A stretch of 47,572 nt of DNA from Clostridioides sp. (GCA_031261505.1 JAISJN010000016.1:1-47572); one strand, 5' to 3'. Positions 6,324 through 16,355 are shown, numbered from the stretch's first letter. Notes: generated from the letters alone by a model not told the origin. Made by a program: numbers and translations.

Positions 6324-9080
6324 TCAATAATATATATCCGAAAACTCTATCTTTATCTTTTCTTTAATATTGTATATTCTCTTATCTTCGTCGAATACTT
6401 CAAATACGCTGTAAACTACAGGTATGTCTATTAAGAATTCCGTGCCTTTGTCTACCTCGCTTTCAACTCTTATATTTCCACCGTGAAGTTCAATCAAATT
6501 CTTTGCTACAGATAGACCTATTCCACTTCCCTCTGAGTTTCTTGAAAGAGTCTTGTCTACTTGTGAGAACTCCTCAAATATTATATCTAACTTATCAGCT
6601 GGTATACCTACACCCGTGTCTTTTACGGATATGTGAATGTAGTCATCGTCTCTGGTCAGCATAATCTTTATATTTCCACCTGGTTCGGTACATTTTATGC
6701 AGTTAGACAAAAGATTTAGAAGAACTCGCTCAAATTCGATTCTGTCTACGCACGCCAACATTTCTTCCTCTTCTGTATCAAACACTATGCTTAACCCCTT
6801 TTTGGACGTATATGGTTCTGTATCCATAAATAAATCTTCTACCACTTCTACTATATTGTATTTTGCAAGTCTCAGATGATAATTACCCGAGACCATTTTG
6901 GTTAAGTCTATTATGTTGTTTATAAGCCTTTGAAGCCTGTAAGAACTCTTTTTAACCAATTCTACGTGTAGATTTATATTATCCCTGTAGTCTTCGATCT
7001 TTCCATTTTTATAGTATGCCTCAACCAATTGGTTTGAGCTTGAGATTACATTTAGCGGAGTTTTGAGTTCATGTGACATATTTGCAAAGAACTCCGTTTT
7101 TATTTTATCTGCTCTAAACCTGTCTAGCAACTCGGTCTCAGCCAGTTTAAATTCCTTTTTGTATTCTAAATCTTTTACTATCATAAATACGACGAGTCTG
7201 TTGTCCTGAGTAAATGTGACTATACTCACAGCTACGTCCTTATGCTTTCCGTCTGTACAGATAATTTCCTGTGGTATCATACTCACATTTGTCTTGGTCT
7301 GTAGAGAGTCTTCTAGGTAGTCCTTTATTCCCCTATTTATCTGTGATGCCGCAAAGTAATCTATTATACTATGTCCTCTGACAGTTTTATATGAATCCAT
7401 ACCGAGCATTCTAACCATTGATTTATTTATATAGTTTACTCTGAAATCCTTGCCTAGAAGGCAGATTCCATCTGGAAGAGCATCTATAAATTTAGAATAT
7501 GAAGTCTGTGAGTCCTGCAATCTTATCTTGTCTAGCTTACGGTCTGTGACATCCCTAACCATTATTATATATGTATCTTTTCCGTCTTTTTCATAAATTG
7601 AGTAATCCAATTCAACGTAGATTATATCTCTTCCAATCCTGTACATTCTCTCAAACTGACCTTTTTTACAACTTTCTAGAAAATCGAATTCACAGGTTTC
7701 GGTCTTAAACATCTTCTTACATTCTTTATTTACATAGATTATCTCTTCGTCTTGTATTACCACTATTCCGTCGCCAACGCTGTCCAAGAAATTCTCGTAT
7801 CTCTCATTTGCCTCGTGTATTTTTCTTTCCGATATCTTTTTCTTGGTCTTATCCTTAAACACGCATAACACACCTGATATCTTATTTTTCTTTTTAAGCG
7901 GAGTTAGTTTTGTCTCAAATATCTTACCATCTTGCGTGTAGACGTACATCTTTGATTCTTCGTGATCGTCAAACACCTTGCTCACTTTTTCAACTAAGTA
8001 GTCGTAGTTATTTACGTATTGTTCTAGTTTCAAATTTTTATCCCTAAATACCTTGTTGAAGGTCGTGTTTGCAAATGTTATATCTGTTTTTGTGGTGAAG
8101 ACGATTATCCCGCTAGATGAAATATCTAATGTAGACTGAAGCCTTTCCTCCTGTGCTGTAAGTTCTTTTTTTAGCTTTTCAATGGTATTAGTCTCCATTA
8201 TCAACATCTTGTTTTTTTCTCGTAGATCCTTTGTCTTTTTCTGCAGAGTAGCCTCGTTCACGTGTATTCTACTCTTAGTCTCCCTAATTGTGATATGATT
8301 TATATAACGGTAGCTATATAGTAACGACACAGCGCATATAATTTCTTCGTAAAGATTTTCAATACGCACGTTATTGAACACAAGATGTACCACCTCTGGA
8401 AACTCAGCCAGAAATGCTATTGCTAAAAATCTCTTGTAGAAAAGTTTTTCCTCTCCATCTAAGACATCTCGGTATTTTCTGATTCTGAAAAACATAGCTA
8501 CCAAAAGTACATTTGTTATGGTCGCCGCTGTAATTTTATTTATCACATAGTCATACTCGTGACTTGAAACAAAAAATTCTTCTGCAATAAGTAAGAAGAT
8601 AACTATCGTTATAATTGATAAGAAAAATTCGACTATAGACTTATTCGGACCTTCTTTTGATGTAGTTAATTTTAACCCGAAGAATGTCGTTATAATAGGA
8701 CAAAAATACATCCTCACCATGAATAACATATTTCTCGCATCTAAATTTTCGGTGTATCCGTATACAGTATAACCCTTGTATTTATACAAGAATATACACT
8801 CCAAGATTCCAATTGCTAGTGAAGTTACCCCGTAGTACACCTCTATCTTACCCGGTTTGTACTTTCTATTATTTATTGAAAATATACCCACGGCCAATAA
8901 AAATATCGCCCACATAGTATGTATCATCAACTTTAACTGATGAAAATTAATAAATGACATTACGATTCCGATTGCTACTATAAATCCTACGTTTAGTATT
9001 TCAGTCTGCTTACATCTGTTTACTACCTTGTTCTTTACTGACAACATCTCCAAATTCTTCACACCCCGATTTTTATTCAA
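6324..9080 (-). CDS. Orphan membrane histidine kinase with MASE3-like and PAS domains
   Basis: 918 residues as drawn. About seven or eight membrane helices fill residues 30-260 and resemble a MASE3-type sensor. A coiled coil (about 265-320) leads to three PAS domains (about 315-420, 425-520, 530-645). The HisKA box 'FFANMSHELKTPL' has phospho-His 670, and the ATPase shows 'LLNLLSNCIKC', 'DTGVGIP' and 'GSGIGLSVAKNLIELHGG'. No response regulator is adjacent, so its partner is elsewhere. The TTG at 9080 has no clear ribosome site, so the start is uncertain; ATG 9047 is an alternative. Ligand unknown. It follows selB but is separated by 366 bases holding two hairpin elements. Confidence 0.9.
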   Translation of the reverse strand: MNKNRGVKNLEMLSVKNKVVNRCKQTEILNVGFIVAIGIVMSFINFHQLKLMIHTMWAIFLLAVGIFSINNRKYKPGKIEVYYGVTSLAIGILECIFLYKYKGYTVYGYTENLDARNMLFMVRMYFCPIITTFFGLKLTTSKEGPNKSIVEFFLSIITIVIFLLIAEEFFVSSHEYDYVINKITAATITNVLLVAMFFRIRKYRDVLDGEEKLFYKRFLAIAFLAEFPEVVHLVFNNVRIENLYEEIICAVSLLYSYRYINHITIRETKSRIHVNEATLQKKTKDLREKNKMLIMETNTIEKLKKELTAQEERLQSTLDISSSGIIVFTTKTDITFANTTFNKVFRDKNLKLEQYVNNYDYLVEKVSKVFDDHEESKMYVYTQDGKIFETKLTPLKKKNKISGVLCVFKDKTKKKISERKIHEANERYENFLDSVGDGIVVIQDEEIIYVNKECKKMFKTETCEFDFLESCKKGQFERMYRIGRDIIYVELDYSIYEKDGKDTYIIMVRDVTDRKLDKIRLQDSQTSYSKFIDALPDGICLLGKDFRVNYINKSMVRMLGMDSYKTVRGHSIIDYFAASQINRGIKDYLEDSLQTKTNVSMIPQEIICTDGKHKDVAVSIVTFTQDNRLVVFMIVKDLEYKKEFKLAETELLDRFRADKIKTEFFANMSHELKTPLNVISSSNQLVEAYYKNGKIEDYRDNINLHVELVKKSSYRLQRLINNIIDLTKMVSGNYHLRLAKYNIVEVVEDLFMDTEPYTSKKGLSIVFDTEEEEMLACVDRIEFERVLLNLLSNCIKCTEPGGNIKIMLTRDDDYIHISVKDTGVGIPADKLDIIFEEFSQVDKTLSRNSEGSGIGLSVAKNLIELHGGNIRVESEVDKGTEFLIDIPVVYSVFEVFDEDKRIYNIKEKIKIEFSDIYY

Positions 9081-9125
9081 TGCTGGCTCAACGGTCTTAG
9101 ATTAAATGGCTATTGCTTGTAATAA

Positions 9126-9216
9126 TTATTACGTGGTGGATTTCAACAACCACGTAATAACCATCACTGAAATGAGATTTATGCCCGCCAACTGTACAGG
9201 TGGTGTACATTTATCT
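9126..9216. repeat. Two-hairpin intergenic element (copy 1)
   Basis: Hairpin one has perfect 12-bp arms (9126-9137, 9149-9160). Then comes a conserved spacer CACTGAAATGAGATTTAT, a second hairpin around CCAACTGTACAGGTGG, and the tail CATTTATCTAAATTTA. The block from 9165 matches 36737-36792 closely. The rest of the 9081-9446 gap holds another hairpin (9239-9286) and AT-rich DNA with nothing else I recognise. Confidence 0.7.
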
Positions 9217-9238
9217 AAATTTATTATTGCGTAATCAA

Positions 9239-9286
9239 TAACCGTCGAGCAGAGTTATCATATAAGTTTACTAGATTCGACGGTTA
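9239..9286 (-). terminator. Hairpin downstream of selB, possible terminator
   Basis: Perfect 10-bp arms TAACCGTCGA and TCGACGGTTA around a 28-nt loop, 161 bases after the selB stop. The T run after it is weak, so termination is only a guess. Confidence 0.4.
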
Positions 9287-9446
9287 AATTCCTTCATAAA
9301 TGTTGATTTTTTTTGCTTTTTTACAAGTTTTTAATATATTTTTTCCTGTTTCTCTAGATTAATTTCAATTATCGCCAAACCTCGCTAAATCTCTCTCTGT
9401 TTCTACATTTTTAATGATTATTGTATAGTTGGGTATTTTCACCTCT

Positions 9447-11342
9447 CTACATCAATATCCTCTTGTTTTCAACTCTCTTTGTAATCCTATTTCTATCGAA
9501 GTTTTCTAAAATTATCATGCAGTTTTTTCTGCTTGAGTCGATTAAGTCCCTGTATTCTCCTAATGTTATCTCTCCGTGCTCCTCGATGTAGTCTATGAGT
9601 CTCTTCTTTGCGTCCTCGTAGATCGACTTATCCATGATGTATGAATCGTCTAGTTTTTCTACCTTTTCACCGATCATCGACTCTAATACCTCTTCGTAGT
9701 TTTTATTTCCATCTAATACCTCTTCTATTGTCAGTATAGATGTGAATCCACAAGACTTAAGTCTCTTTTCTATTTTACCTTCAATCTCGTTTTGTGCCTC
9801 GTTTAATTTGACTTCAAATCCTAAAACACTCACGTAGTTTCCAGATATTTTTATTACCCCGTCTTTGAGAAGTAGGTCTAAAAGCAGGTCCATTTCCTTG
9901 GTTTTAAATCCTAGGGCTAGTTTTGACCTTACCTCTTCTTTTAGCATTCCTTTTCTCAGCCTGTGCTTCTTGTGATACTCTTCTAGAGTCATCTCTATCT
10001 TATCTCTCAACTTATAATACTTGCTGGAGTGCAGATACATAGAATTTATCCTTATAACATTACCCGCCTCTTCAAGTACTTCAATAGCCTTTACTACCTC
10101 TGCCTCGTGCGCTCCTGTGTAGCTCATGATTTCCTTTAATAATGAGTATCCAGCCTGACTTGCCCTTAAGAATTCTTCTATTATATCCTTAAGTTCTCCC
10201 TTTTCTTTTACCTTTAGGACTTCTATTACACCCTCGTCAAATCTCTTGTGTTTCTTAGGTGATGCATCTATTATGACGCCTCCACCTATAGTCTCCATTG
10301 GAGAATAAGACCTTAGAACAAATTTATCACCTTTTTTGCATACTATGCTTTCTTCTAACCTAAATTGGACAAATGCCTCTTCACCAGGTCCTATTTTTTC
10401 TATGTTCAAGGGTACTGCCCTACATAAAATTTCTCTAGCACCGTGGTAGAGCCTAAGCCTCTCCCAATGCTTGATATCCCAGTTTGAATGTTTTGTGACA
10501 GAGGCTTTGACATCCAACATCATAGATTCCTCAAGCGAGTTCACTGACGCTAGTACATCGCCTCTTTTTATTTCCTCTACCTTAACATTCGATATATTAA
10601 TAGCCGTTCTCTGACCTGCATAGGCTGTTTTGACATCGCTACCGTGTACCTGAATACTTCTTATCTTAGCCTTTATTCCCGATGGGTAGATAATTAGTTC
10701 ATCGTCTATGGCTATCTTACCCTCAAACAATGTTCCTGTTACTATTGTTCCAAATCCCTTAACTGAGAACACCCTGTCTATATTTAATCTAGCAGGCGAA
10801 TTTAGATTCTTCTCTTCTACATCCTCGCTTAATTTATCTATTTTTTGTATTAGCTCATCGATCCCCCTTCTCGAAATTGAATCGACCTCTACTATTTCTG
10901 CATCCTTTAGGAAGGTATCCCTTATCTGCTCCGTAACATCTTCCCTTACCATTTCCAGAAGTTCTGGATCTACTGTATCAGACTTCGTAAGTACTACAAT
11001 CCCCTTTTTCACATTTAGATAGGTTAAAATATCTAGATGCTCCACAGTCTGAGGCATGACTCCCTCGTCTGCAGCTACTACCAGTAGAACCATGTCGAGT
11101 CCAGATGCCCCCGCCAACATATTCTTTATGAATTTCTCATGACCTGGGACATCGACTATTCCAACCCTTTTTTGACTTGGAAGGTCAAAATAGGTAAATC
11201 CTAGATTTATAGATATACCCCTCTTCTTCTCCTCGTCCAATGTATCTGTCTCCCTACCTGTTAGAGCTCTTATCAAGGTAGTCTTCCCGTGGTCTATATG
11301 GCCAGCTGTTCCTACTATTATATTATGTGTGCTATCATTCAT
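9447..11342 (-). CDS. selB: Selenocysteine-specific elongation factor SelB
   Basis: 631 residues from ATG 11342, which has GGAGG nine bases upstream; the ATG at 11363 lies before that ribosome site and is rejected. SelB carries Sec-tRNA to UGA codons marked by a SECIS hairpin. The N-terminal GTPase shows 'GTAGHIDHGKTTLI' (P loop), 'DVPGHEKFIKNM' (G3) and 'TKSD' (G4). EF-Tu-like domains II-III follow, then the SelB-specific domain and C-terminal winged helices (about 380-631) that bind SECIS RNA. Last gene of selD-selA-selB; 158 bases separate it from selA. Length is typical. Confidence 0.96.
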   Translation of the reverse strand: MNDSTHNIIVGTAGHIDHGKTTLIRALTGRETDTLDEEKKRGISINLGFTYFDLPSQKRVGIVDVPGHEKFIKNMLAGASGLDMVLLVVAADEGVMPQTVEHLDILTYLNVKKGIVVLTKSDTVDPELLEMVREDVTEQIRDTFLKDAEIVEVDSISRRGIDELIQKIDKLSEDVEEKNLNSPARLNIDRVFSVKGFGTIVTGTLFEGKIAIDDELIIYPSGIKAKIRSIQVHGSDVKTAYAGQRTAINISNVKVEEIKRGDVLASVNSLEESMMLDVKASVTKHSNWDIKHWERLRLYHGAREILCRAVPLNIEKIGPGEEAFVQFRLEESIVCKKGDKFVLRSYSPMETIGGGVIIDASPKKHKRFDEGVIEVLKVKEKGELKDIIEEFLRASQAGYSLLKEIMSYTGAHEAEVVKAIEVLEEAGNVIRINSMYLHSSKYYKLRDKIEMTLEEYHKKHRLRKGMLKEEVRSKLALGFKTKEMDLLLDLLLKDGVIKISGNYVSVLGFEVKLNEAQNEIEGKIEKRLKSCGFTSILTIEEVLDGNKNYEEVLESMIGEKVEKLDDSYIMDKSIYEDAKKRLIDYIEEHGEITLGEYRDLIDSSRKNCMIILENFDRNRITKRVENKRILM

Positions 11343-11500
11343 TATTATATTCCTCCATTTCAATGACGGCGGTGTACTCTTGATTCAAGCCGCCTAGCAG
11401 AGATAAGGTATTCTGTTTAAACTGTTTGCCCCATATCTATTTTTTCAAATCAAGTTATTGCTATTGTGATAAGATGCTGCTGTTTCAAATAGTATTTTAG

Positions 11501-12904
11501 CTAGTTTAACGCAGTCTTAATCTCTTCTACTATTACATCTATCTCGTCGTCAAATATAGTCCTTAAATCCAAGACGTACTTATCGTCGTATACTCTAGCT
11601 ATTATATGAGAGTCTGAAAGTCTAAGCCTTTTTTCAAGTTCTGCGACGTTTATCGTCCTTGGCTTGATTGCTACAACTCTAGACTTCATAGTCTCAAGTG
11701 GCATCGAGCCACCACCTACTTGTGATAGACCGTCTTGTGCAGATACTTCTAGATCTAAGTTTAATTTTTTTATCTTATCTATTAGAATTTCTGCCCTCTC
11801 TGATAATATTTCATATGGATATAAAAGCATTTTCAATGTCGGTATGTTTTCCACTGCCTTTTCTTCGTCCAAGTACATTCTAAATGTCGCCTCTAGAGCG
11901 CAGATAGTTATTTTATCAACCCTCAATGCCCTTGTGAGTTGATTTTTCTTCATTTTTTCTATATATTCTTTTTTGCCTACTATAATACCCGCCTGAGGTC
12001 CTCCAAGCATTTTATCTCCACTGAATGTTACTACATCTGCTCCCTTAGATAATGAATCCATAACAGTCGGCTCGTATGTCAGACCGTATTTTGATAAATC
12101 TATAAATACCCCGCTCCCCAAATCCTCTATGACTGGTAGTCCGTATTTTCTTCCAAGCTCCGTGAGATTGTCCATTTCAACGCTTTCTGTGAACCCCAAA
12201 ACCCTGTAGTTGCTCGTATGTACTTTCATCAACACCTTAGTACTCTCTGTTATAGCGTCTTCGTAATCGCTTAGATGAGTCTTGTTTGTAGCCCCTACCT
12301 CTACTAAGTCAGTCCCGCTCAAACTCATTATGCTCGGTATCCTAAACGCTCCTCCTACTTCCACTAACTCTCCTCTGGACACTATAGCCTCTCCGCCCTT
12401 TGCCATAGTACTTAGCACTAATAAAACTGCAGCTGCATTGTTATTTACTACCAATACGTCTTCAGCTCCTGTAAGCCTTTTTATCGTGTCTGTGAGATGG
12501 ACGTACCTAGAACCCCTCTCACCTTTATCTAAATCGTACTCCAGATTTGAATATCTAGATGCAGTGCTCCACAGTTCATCTTTTATAGACTCACTTATAA
12601 GAGATCTTCCTAGGTTTGTATGTAGGATTGTCCCTGTGGCGTTTATCACCTTTTTTATAGATAGCGAGTACTTGTCTTTTAATTTTGATATCGTTGTCCC
12701 AACTATATCTTCAAATTTCAATGTAAATGATTCTAGTTCGGCGTCTTTTAATTTTACGATTTTATTTCTATTCTCTTCTATCGTTTCTCTAATTGATTCT
12801 ATAACTAGGGTCCTTGGATAAGAATCCAAGATTTCCGATATATTTTTATCGCTTATAACCTCGTCTACTGACGGCAACATAGCGAAATAATTTCTTTTAT
12901 CCAT
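11501..12904 (-). CDS. selA: L-seryl-tRNA(Sec) selenium transferase SelA
   Basis: 467 residues from ATG 12904, preceded by AGAGGAAAATTC. The frame stays open for 68 more codons upstream, but that stretch is a low-complexity tandem repeat and is not part of the family. SelA is a PLP enzyme converting Ser-tRNA(Sec) to Sec-tRNA(Sec) with selenophosphate. The N-terminal RNA-binding segment '[14 protein letters not shown]' is present, and the PLP lysine is K298 in '[13 protein letters not shown]' (K295 in E. coli). '[16 protein letters not shown]' is also typical. It is flanked by selD and selB and presumably co-transcribed with selD. Confidence 0.96.
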   Translation of the reverse strand: MDKRNYFAMLPSVDEVISDKNISEILDSYPRTLVIESIRETIEENRNKIVKLKDAELESFTLKFEDIVGTTISKLKDKYSLSIKKVINATGTILHTNLGRSLISESIKDELWSTASRYSNLEYDLDKGERGSRYVHLTDTIKRLTGAEDVLVVNNNAAAVLLVLSTMAKGGEAIVSRGELVEVGGAFRIPSIMSLSGTDLVEVGATNKTHLSDYEDAITESTKVLMKVHTSNYRVLGFTESVEMDNLTELGRKYGLPVIEDLGSGVFIDLSKYGLTYEPTVMDSLSKGADVVTFSGDKMLGGPQAGIIVGKKEYIEKMKKNQLTRALRVDKITICALEATFRMYLDEEKAVENIPTLKMLLYPYEILSERAEILIDKIKKLNLDLEVSAQDGLSQVGGGSMPLETMKSRVVAIKPRTINVAELEKRLRLSDSHIIARVYDDKYVLDLRTIFDDEIDVIVEEIKTALN

Positions 12905-12929
12905 GAATTTTCCTCTTTCTATGTTTTCT

Positions 12930-13046
12930 AGTTTTTGGTTCTTTGGTTCTTTGGTTCTTTGGTTCTTCGGGTTCTTCGGGTTCTTCGGTTCTTCGGGTTC
13001 TTTACTTCTCTGGTCTCTTTTGCTCTTTGGTTCTTTAGCCCTTTGC
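12930..13046 (-). repeat. 8-9-nt tandem repeat in the selD-selA gap
   Basis: About a dozen units of GTTCTTTG or GTTCTTCGG on the plus strand, perfect between 12938 and about 12998 and degenerate up to 13046. On the transcribed strand it reads as AAGAACC units. It lies in the leader of selA, ending about 30 bases before its ribosome site. The mixed 8- and 9-nt unit length argues against a coding role. Confidence 0.85.
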
Positions 13047-13066
13047 GTATATATATTTTGGGATTG

Positions 13067-13120
13067 TAACTTGAGAATATGTCCCCAATCCTCTACAGAT
13101 GGGGACATATTCTATGGTTA
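13067..13120. repeat. Palindromic element overlapping the selD stop codon
   Basis: Arms of 21 nt (13067-13087, 13100-13120) match except for four bases. The core is TATGTCCCCA/TGGGGACATA. The selD stop TAA (13118-13120) is the outer end of one arm. The arm TAACTTGAGAATATG is shared with copies at 23597 and 36777. Confidence 0.75.
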
Positions 13121-14170
13121 AATTATTCTAATGTATTTTTCGCCCTTCTCAACTACTCTTCCGACGATTTTTGCCTCCATGGATCCATTTTTTTTCATAT
13201 CATCTGCCATCATTTCAGCTAAATCTGCCCTCACTGATACGAGTAAGCCTCCAGAGCTCTGTGGATCGTGAAATACATCTGTCAGCGACTGAGATACTCC
13301 ACCTACTACTTCGATGTCTTTTTCAGCAAAGTACATATTCCTGTACATACCTTCTGGAATTATCCCCATCTCTGCCATCTCTACCGCTCCGTCTAATATT
13401 GGTACATTCTTTGAATCGATCTCTATTGTTACTTCCGATCCCTTTGCCATCTCCAATGCGTGTCCTACAAATCCAAATCCAGTTATATCAGTAGCTGAAT
13501 TTACTTCGAAGTTTTTAAAACTCATTGCTGCGTATTTGTTTAGGTGAATCAAGGTCTCTATTACCTTGTTTGATCTATCTTCATCAACTAAATCTTCCTT
13601 CATAGCTGTCGTGAGAATTCCAACTCCAATAGGTTTTGTAAGGATCAACTTATCACCTACCTTGGCTCCAGTATTCGCAAGGATTTTATCTGGGTGAACT
13701 ATACCGGATACTGATAGTCCGTATTTGGGTACATCATCGTCGACCGTATGACCTCCTACTAGAAGGGCACCACTTTCTTTTACCTTATCCATTCCACCCT
13801 TCATTATCTCCGCTAACACGCTCATGTCGTGGCAAGCTGGGAAGCAAACTATATTCATAGCCACTGTAGGTTCACCTCCCATAGCGTATACGTCTGATAG
13901 CGAGTTACACGCTGCTACCTGACCAAAGGTATACGGATCGTCGACCATAGGCGTGAAGAAGTCTAAGGTCTGAATCAAAGCCGTTTCGTCGTTTATTTTA
14001 TAGACGGCTGCATCGTCGGAAGTTTCTAGCCCCACTAGTAGGTTGTTTAATTTGTCGCCCTCATTCTTTGGAAGTTGAGAAAGCACCCCTGCCAGAACTT
14101 CTGGCCCTATTTTTGCGGCTCAGCCACCTGCTTTTGTCATCTGTGTCAATTTCTTAAATTCTTTTGCCAT
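13118..14170 (-). CDS. selD: Selenide, water dikinase SelD (selenoprotein, Sec17)
   Basis: 350 residues from ATG 14170, which has AGAGGAGG before it. An in-frame TGA at 14120-14122 is codon 17, in '[13 protein letters not shown]', exactly where E. coli SelD has catalytic Cys17. A SECIS-like hairpin follows. A plain frame search starts only at 14086 and loses the active site. SelD makes selenophosphate from selenide and ATP. Other motifs are the Asp cluster 'DDAAVY', the gating 'GGHTVDDD' and 'DPQSSGGLL'. First gene of selD-selA-selB; it needs the products of those genes and selC for its own synthesis. Confidence 0.96.
14091..14122 (-). promoter_or_regulatory. Bacterial SECIS element in selD
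   Basis: UGA at 14120-14122, then after 14 nt the hairpin GCCAGAAGTTCTGGC (14091-14105): a six-pair stem with a small loop containing AGU. The loop G lies about 22 nt after the UGA, within the 16-37 nt spacing known for bacterial SECIS. Confidence 0.8.
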
Positions 14171-14245
14171 GACAAACCTCCTCTTACATTTGACGTGTTT
14201 TTATTAACTTATTACCTATTTTATCACATTAATATAGAAATATAG

Positions 14246-14980
14246 TTATTTTATGCAGATTAAATCCTTTAATGCGTCGAATTTTTTATCGCCTATACCG
14301 CTTACGTTTTTGATATCTTCTATATTGTTGAACTTGCCGTTTTTCTCTCTATATTGTATTATTTTTTCAGCTGTAGACTCTCCGACTCCGGGCAAGGTGT
14401 CCAGTTCCTTTGCATCTGCCGTGTTGATATTGACTTTGCCAGACTGGTTAGAGCTTGTGCCATTGCTGTTCCCAGCATTTGCATTGCCACTAGAGTTATT
14501 TGAAGCGCTGCTTTCGTCACTTGGGATATCCGCCTCGTCCACTAGCACCGGCTCCCCCTTCTTTGGAATTACGTAATGCTTTCCATCTTCAAGCTTTTTC
14601 GCCATATTAACTCCATCTAGATTTGCCTCAGCTGTAGTCCCTCCCAAGGCTGCTACGGCGTCGAATAGCCTTTTGTTTGAATCAACGGTCACTATCCCTG
14701 GTTTTTCAACTGCTCCGCTCACGTAAATTGTAATCGTTCCCGAATTTTTCTCCCCTGCTTCCTCAGATTTTTTTTCTAAACTCATACCATCTTTTTTGTC
14801 TTCTTTAGAGCTCAAATCCCCTCCATCCTCTTTGATTTTACCGCTTCTACCGTCATTTACCTTAGATTTTTCTCCCGCGACGTACAGTCCGTTGTTAAAT
14901 GATAACATTTTTGCACCAAATACAATTACTACTGTAAGAATCGACATCGAAATAAGTAATATTTTGTGTTTTTTTTTCAT
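14246..14980 (-). CDS. comEA: ComEA-like DNA-binding competence protein
   Basis: 244 residues. One membrane helix near the N-terminus ('ILLISMSILTVVIVFGAKM') precedes a charged linker. Next is an SLBB domain (about 83-146, 'ITIYVSGAVEKPG', 'RLFDAVAALGG'), a Ser/Asn/Gly linker, and two helix-hairpin-helix motifs (about 180-244, 'VNINTADAKELDTLPGVG', 'VSGIGDKKFDALKDL'). ComEA sits outside the membrane and binds incoming double-stranded DNA for transformation. The partner comEC/comEB genes are not in view. Divergent from the D,D-carboxypeptidase gene, with 76 bases between. Confidence 0.92.
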   Translation of the reverse strand: MKKKHKILLISMSILTVVIVFGAKMLSFNNGLYVAGEKSKVNDGRSGKIKEDGGDLSSKEDKKDGMSLEKKSEEAGEKNSGTITIYVSGAVEKPGIVTVDSNKRLFDAVAALGGTTAEANLDGVNMAKKLEDGKHYVIPKKGEPVLVDEADIPSDESSASNNSSGNANAGNSNGTSSNQSGKVNINTADAKELDTLPGVGESTAEKIIQYREKNGKFNNIEDIKNVSGIGDKKFDALKDLICIK

Positions 14981-15056
14981 AATATCCCTCCCTTATTTCA
15001 ATTATTGACAAATTTATGATATACTAAAATAGTTAATTATTATTTAGGAGGGTTTT

Positions 15057-16355
15057 ATGAACAAGAAAATATTGCCAATACTTTTATCCTGCTTCTTAAC
15101 GGCGACCGCGCTGTTCAATACACATAATATATACGCTGAAGGCGAAAACGGAGTTGTGCCAATTAAGCAACCGATTGCGACAAGCGACGGACAACCCCAG
15201 ATAGAAGCTAGATTTGCATTTGTGATTGACTACAAGACAGGAAGAACTTTATTTGAAAAGAACGCAGACCAGAAACTCTACCCTGCATCTACCACTAAGA
15301 TGTGGACTGCTTACAACGTACTTCAAAACGTAAAGGATCTAAACAAAGTAGTAGAAATAAAAGACCTACCACCTATAGACGGTTCGAGTATGTACCTTGA
15401 AAACGGTGAATCATTTACAGTTAAACAACTGCTTCAGGCTCTTTTGATACATTCATCAAATGATGCTGCTTTTGTGCTAGGTAGGTATGTCGGCGGCGGA
15501 GATATAAATAAATTCATAGATATTATGAACAATGAAGCAAAGGCTGTAGGAGCTACTGCTACTCATTTCAACAACCCTCATGGGCTTCCAGATGAAAACC
15601 ACTATACAACAGCACACGATATGGGTCTTATGGCTAGACAGGCTATGACAAACGATGTATTTAGGGAAATAGTCAAGACTCCAAATATAAAATTCGATGC
15701 AGATGCCGTATATCCATATGAGAGGTATTTTAAAAATACAAACCCATTACTGACTTCAGACAAAACTTTTAACTATAGAGGAGCTGTAACTCCTATAAAA
15801 TACGATATAGTCGACGGTATAAAGACAGGATTTACCGACTTAGCTGGTAAATGTCTTCTCACAAGCGCTAGTAAGGACGATAGAAGGGTAATCGCAGCTG
15901 TATTCTCATCTACAAACGACGGAGTTGCTATGGATTCAAGAACTCTACTCGACTATGGTTTCGACAATTACAAGAACGAAGCTGTCATGAAGAGCGACGA
16001 CTACGTGAAGAGTAAAAATATAAGTTTTACCAAACAGAAGACATTGCAGTACAAGCCTGAAAGCGACTACAACGTACTGCTTAAAAACGGAGAACAACCA
16101 AAGAAATACACTGTCTCTACCAAGCTATCATCTTTAAACCTTCCAGTAAAAAAGGGCGATGTAGTAGGTAAGGCTGTGATAAAGACTGAGAACGAGCCTA
16201 ATACTGAGATTAAATTGGTCGCTATGAGCGATATAAGTTATATTGTCAATGTCTCTACATATGAGATTAAGTACGTAGCTGTTGCCGCTGGCTGTGCCAT
16301 CGTGCTGATCGGAGCAATTGTTATAATTGTTAAACGTAGAAGGAGAAGGGCTTAA
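15057..16355 (+). CDS. D-alanyl-D-alanine carboxypeptidase, DacF/PBP5 type (S11)
   Basis: 432 residues behind TAGGAGGG. It trims the terminal D-Ala from peptidoglycan pentapeptides. Signal peptide 'ILPILLSCFLTATALF', then the three active-site motifs of penicillin-binding serine peptidases: S78-T-T-K81, S133-S-N135 and K256-T-G258. A C-terminal beta domain (about 310-400) leads to a membrane helix ('CAIVLIGAIVIIV') and a run of Arg, so it is tail-anchored outside the cell. Single-gene unit; an extended -10 (TGATATACT) precedes it. Confidence 0.95.
   Translation: MNKKILPILLSCFLTATALFNTHNIYAEGENGVVPIKQPIATSDGQPQIEARFAFVIDYKTGRTLFEKNADQKLYPASTTKMWTAYNVLQNVKDLNKVVEIKDLPPIDGSSMYLENGESFTVKQLLQALLIHSSNDAAFVLGRYVGGGDINKFIDIMNNEAKAVGATATHFNNPHGLPDENHYTTAHDMGLMARQAMTNDVFREIVKTPNIKFDADAVYPYERYFKNTNPLLTSDKTFNYRGAVTPIKYDIVDGIKTGFTDLAGKCLLTSASKDDRRVIAAVFSSTNDGVAMDSRTLLDYGFDNYKNEAVMKSDDYVKSKNISFTKQKTLQYKPESDYNVLLKNGEQPKKYTVSTKLSSLNLPVKKGDVVGKAVIKTENEPNTEIKLVAMSDISYIVNVSTYEIKYVAVAAGCAIVLIGAIVIIVKRRRRRA

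Noticed and set aside
12282-12821. 179-residue plus-strand frame inside selA
   Set aside because: Antisense shadow of a fully conserved gene.
12905-13108. 68-codon N-terminal extension of SelA
   Set aside because: It is the translated tandem repeat plus the selD-side palindrome; a good ribosome site precedes ATG 12904, which gives the normal family length and PLP-lysine position.
14086-14088. Start of selD at 14086
   Set aside because: It lacks a ribosome site and loses the active-site Sec17; ATG 14170 has AGAGGAGG and restores the full N-terminus.
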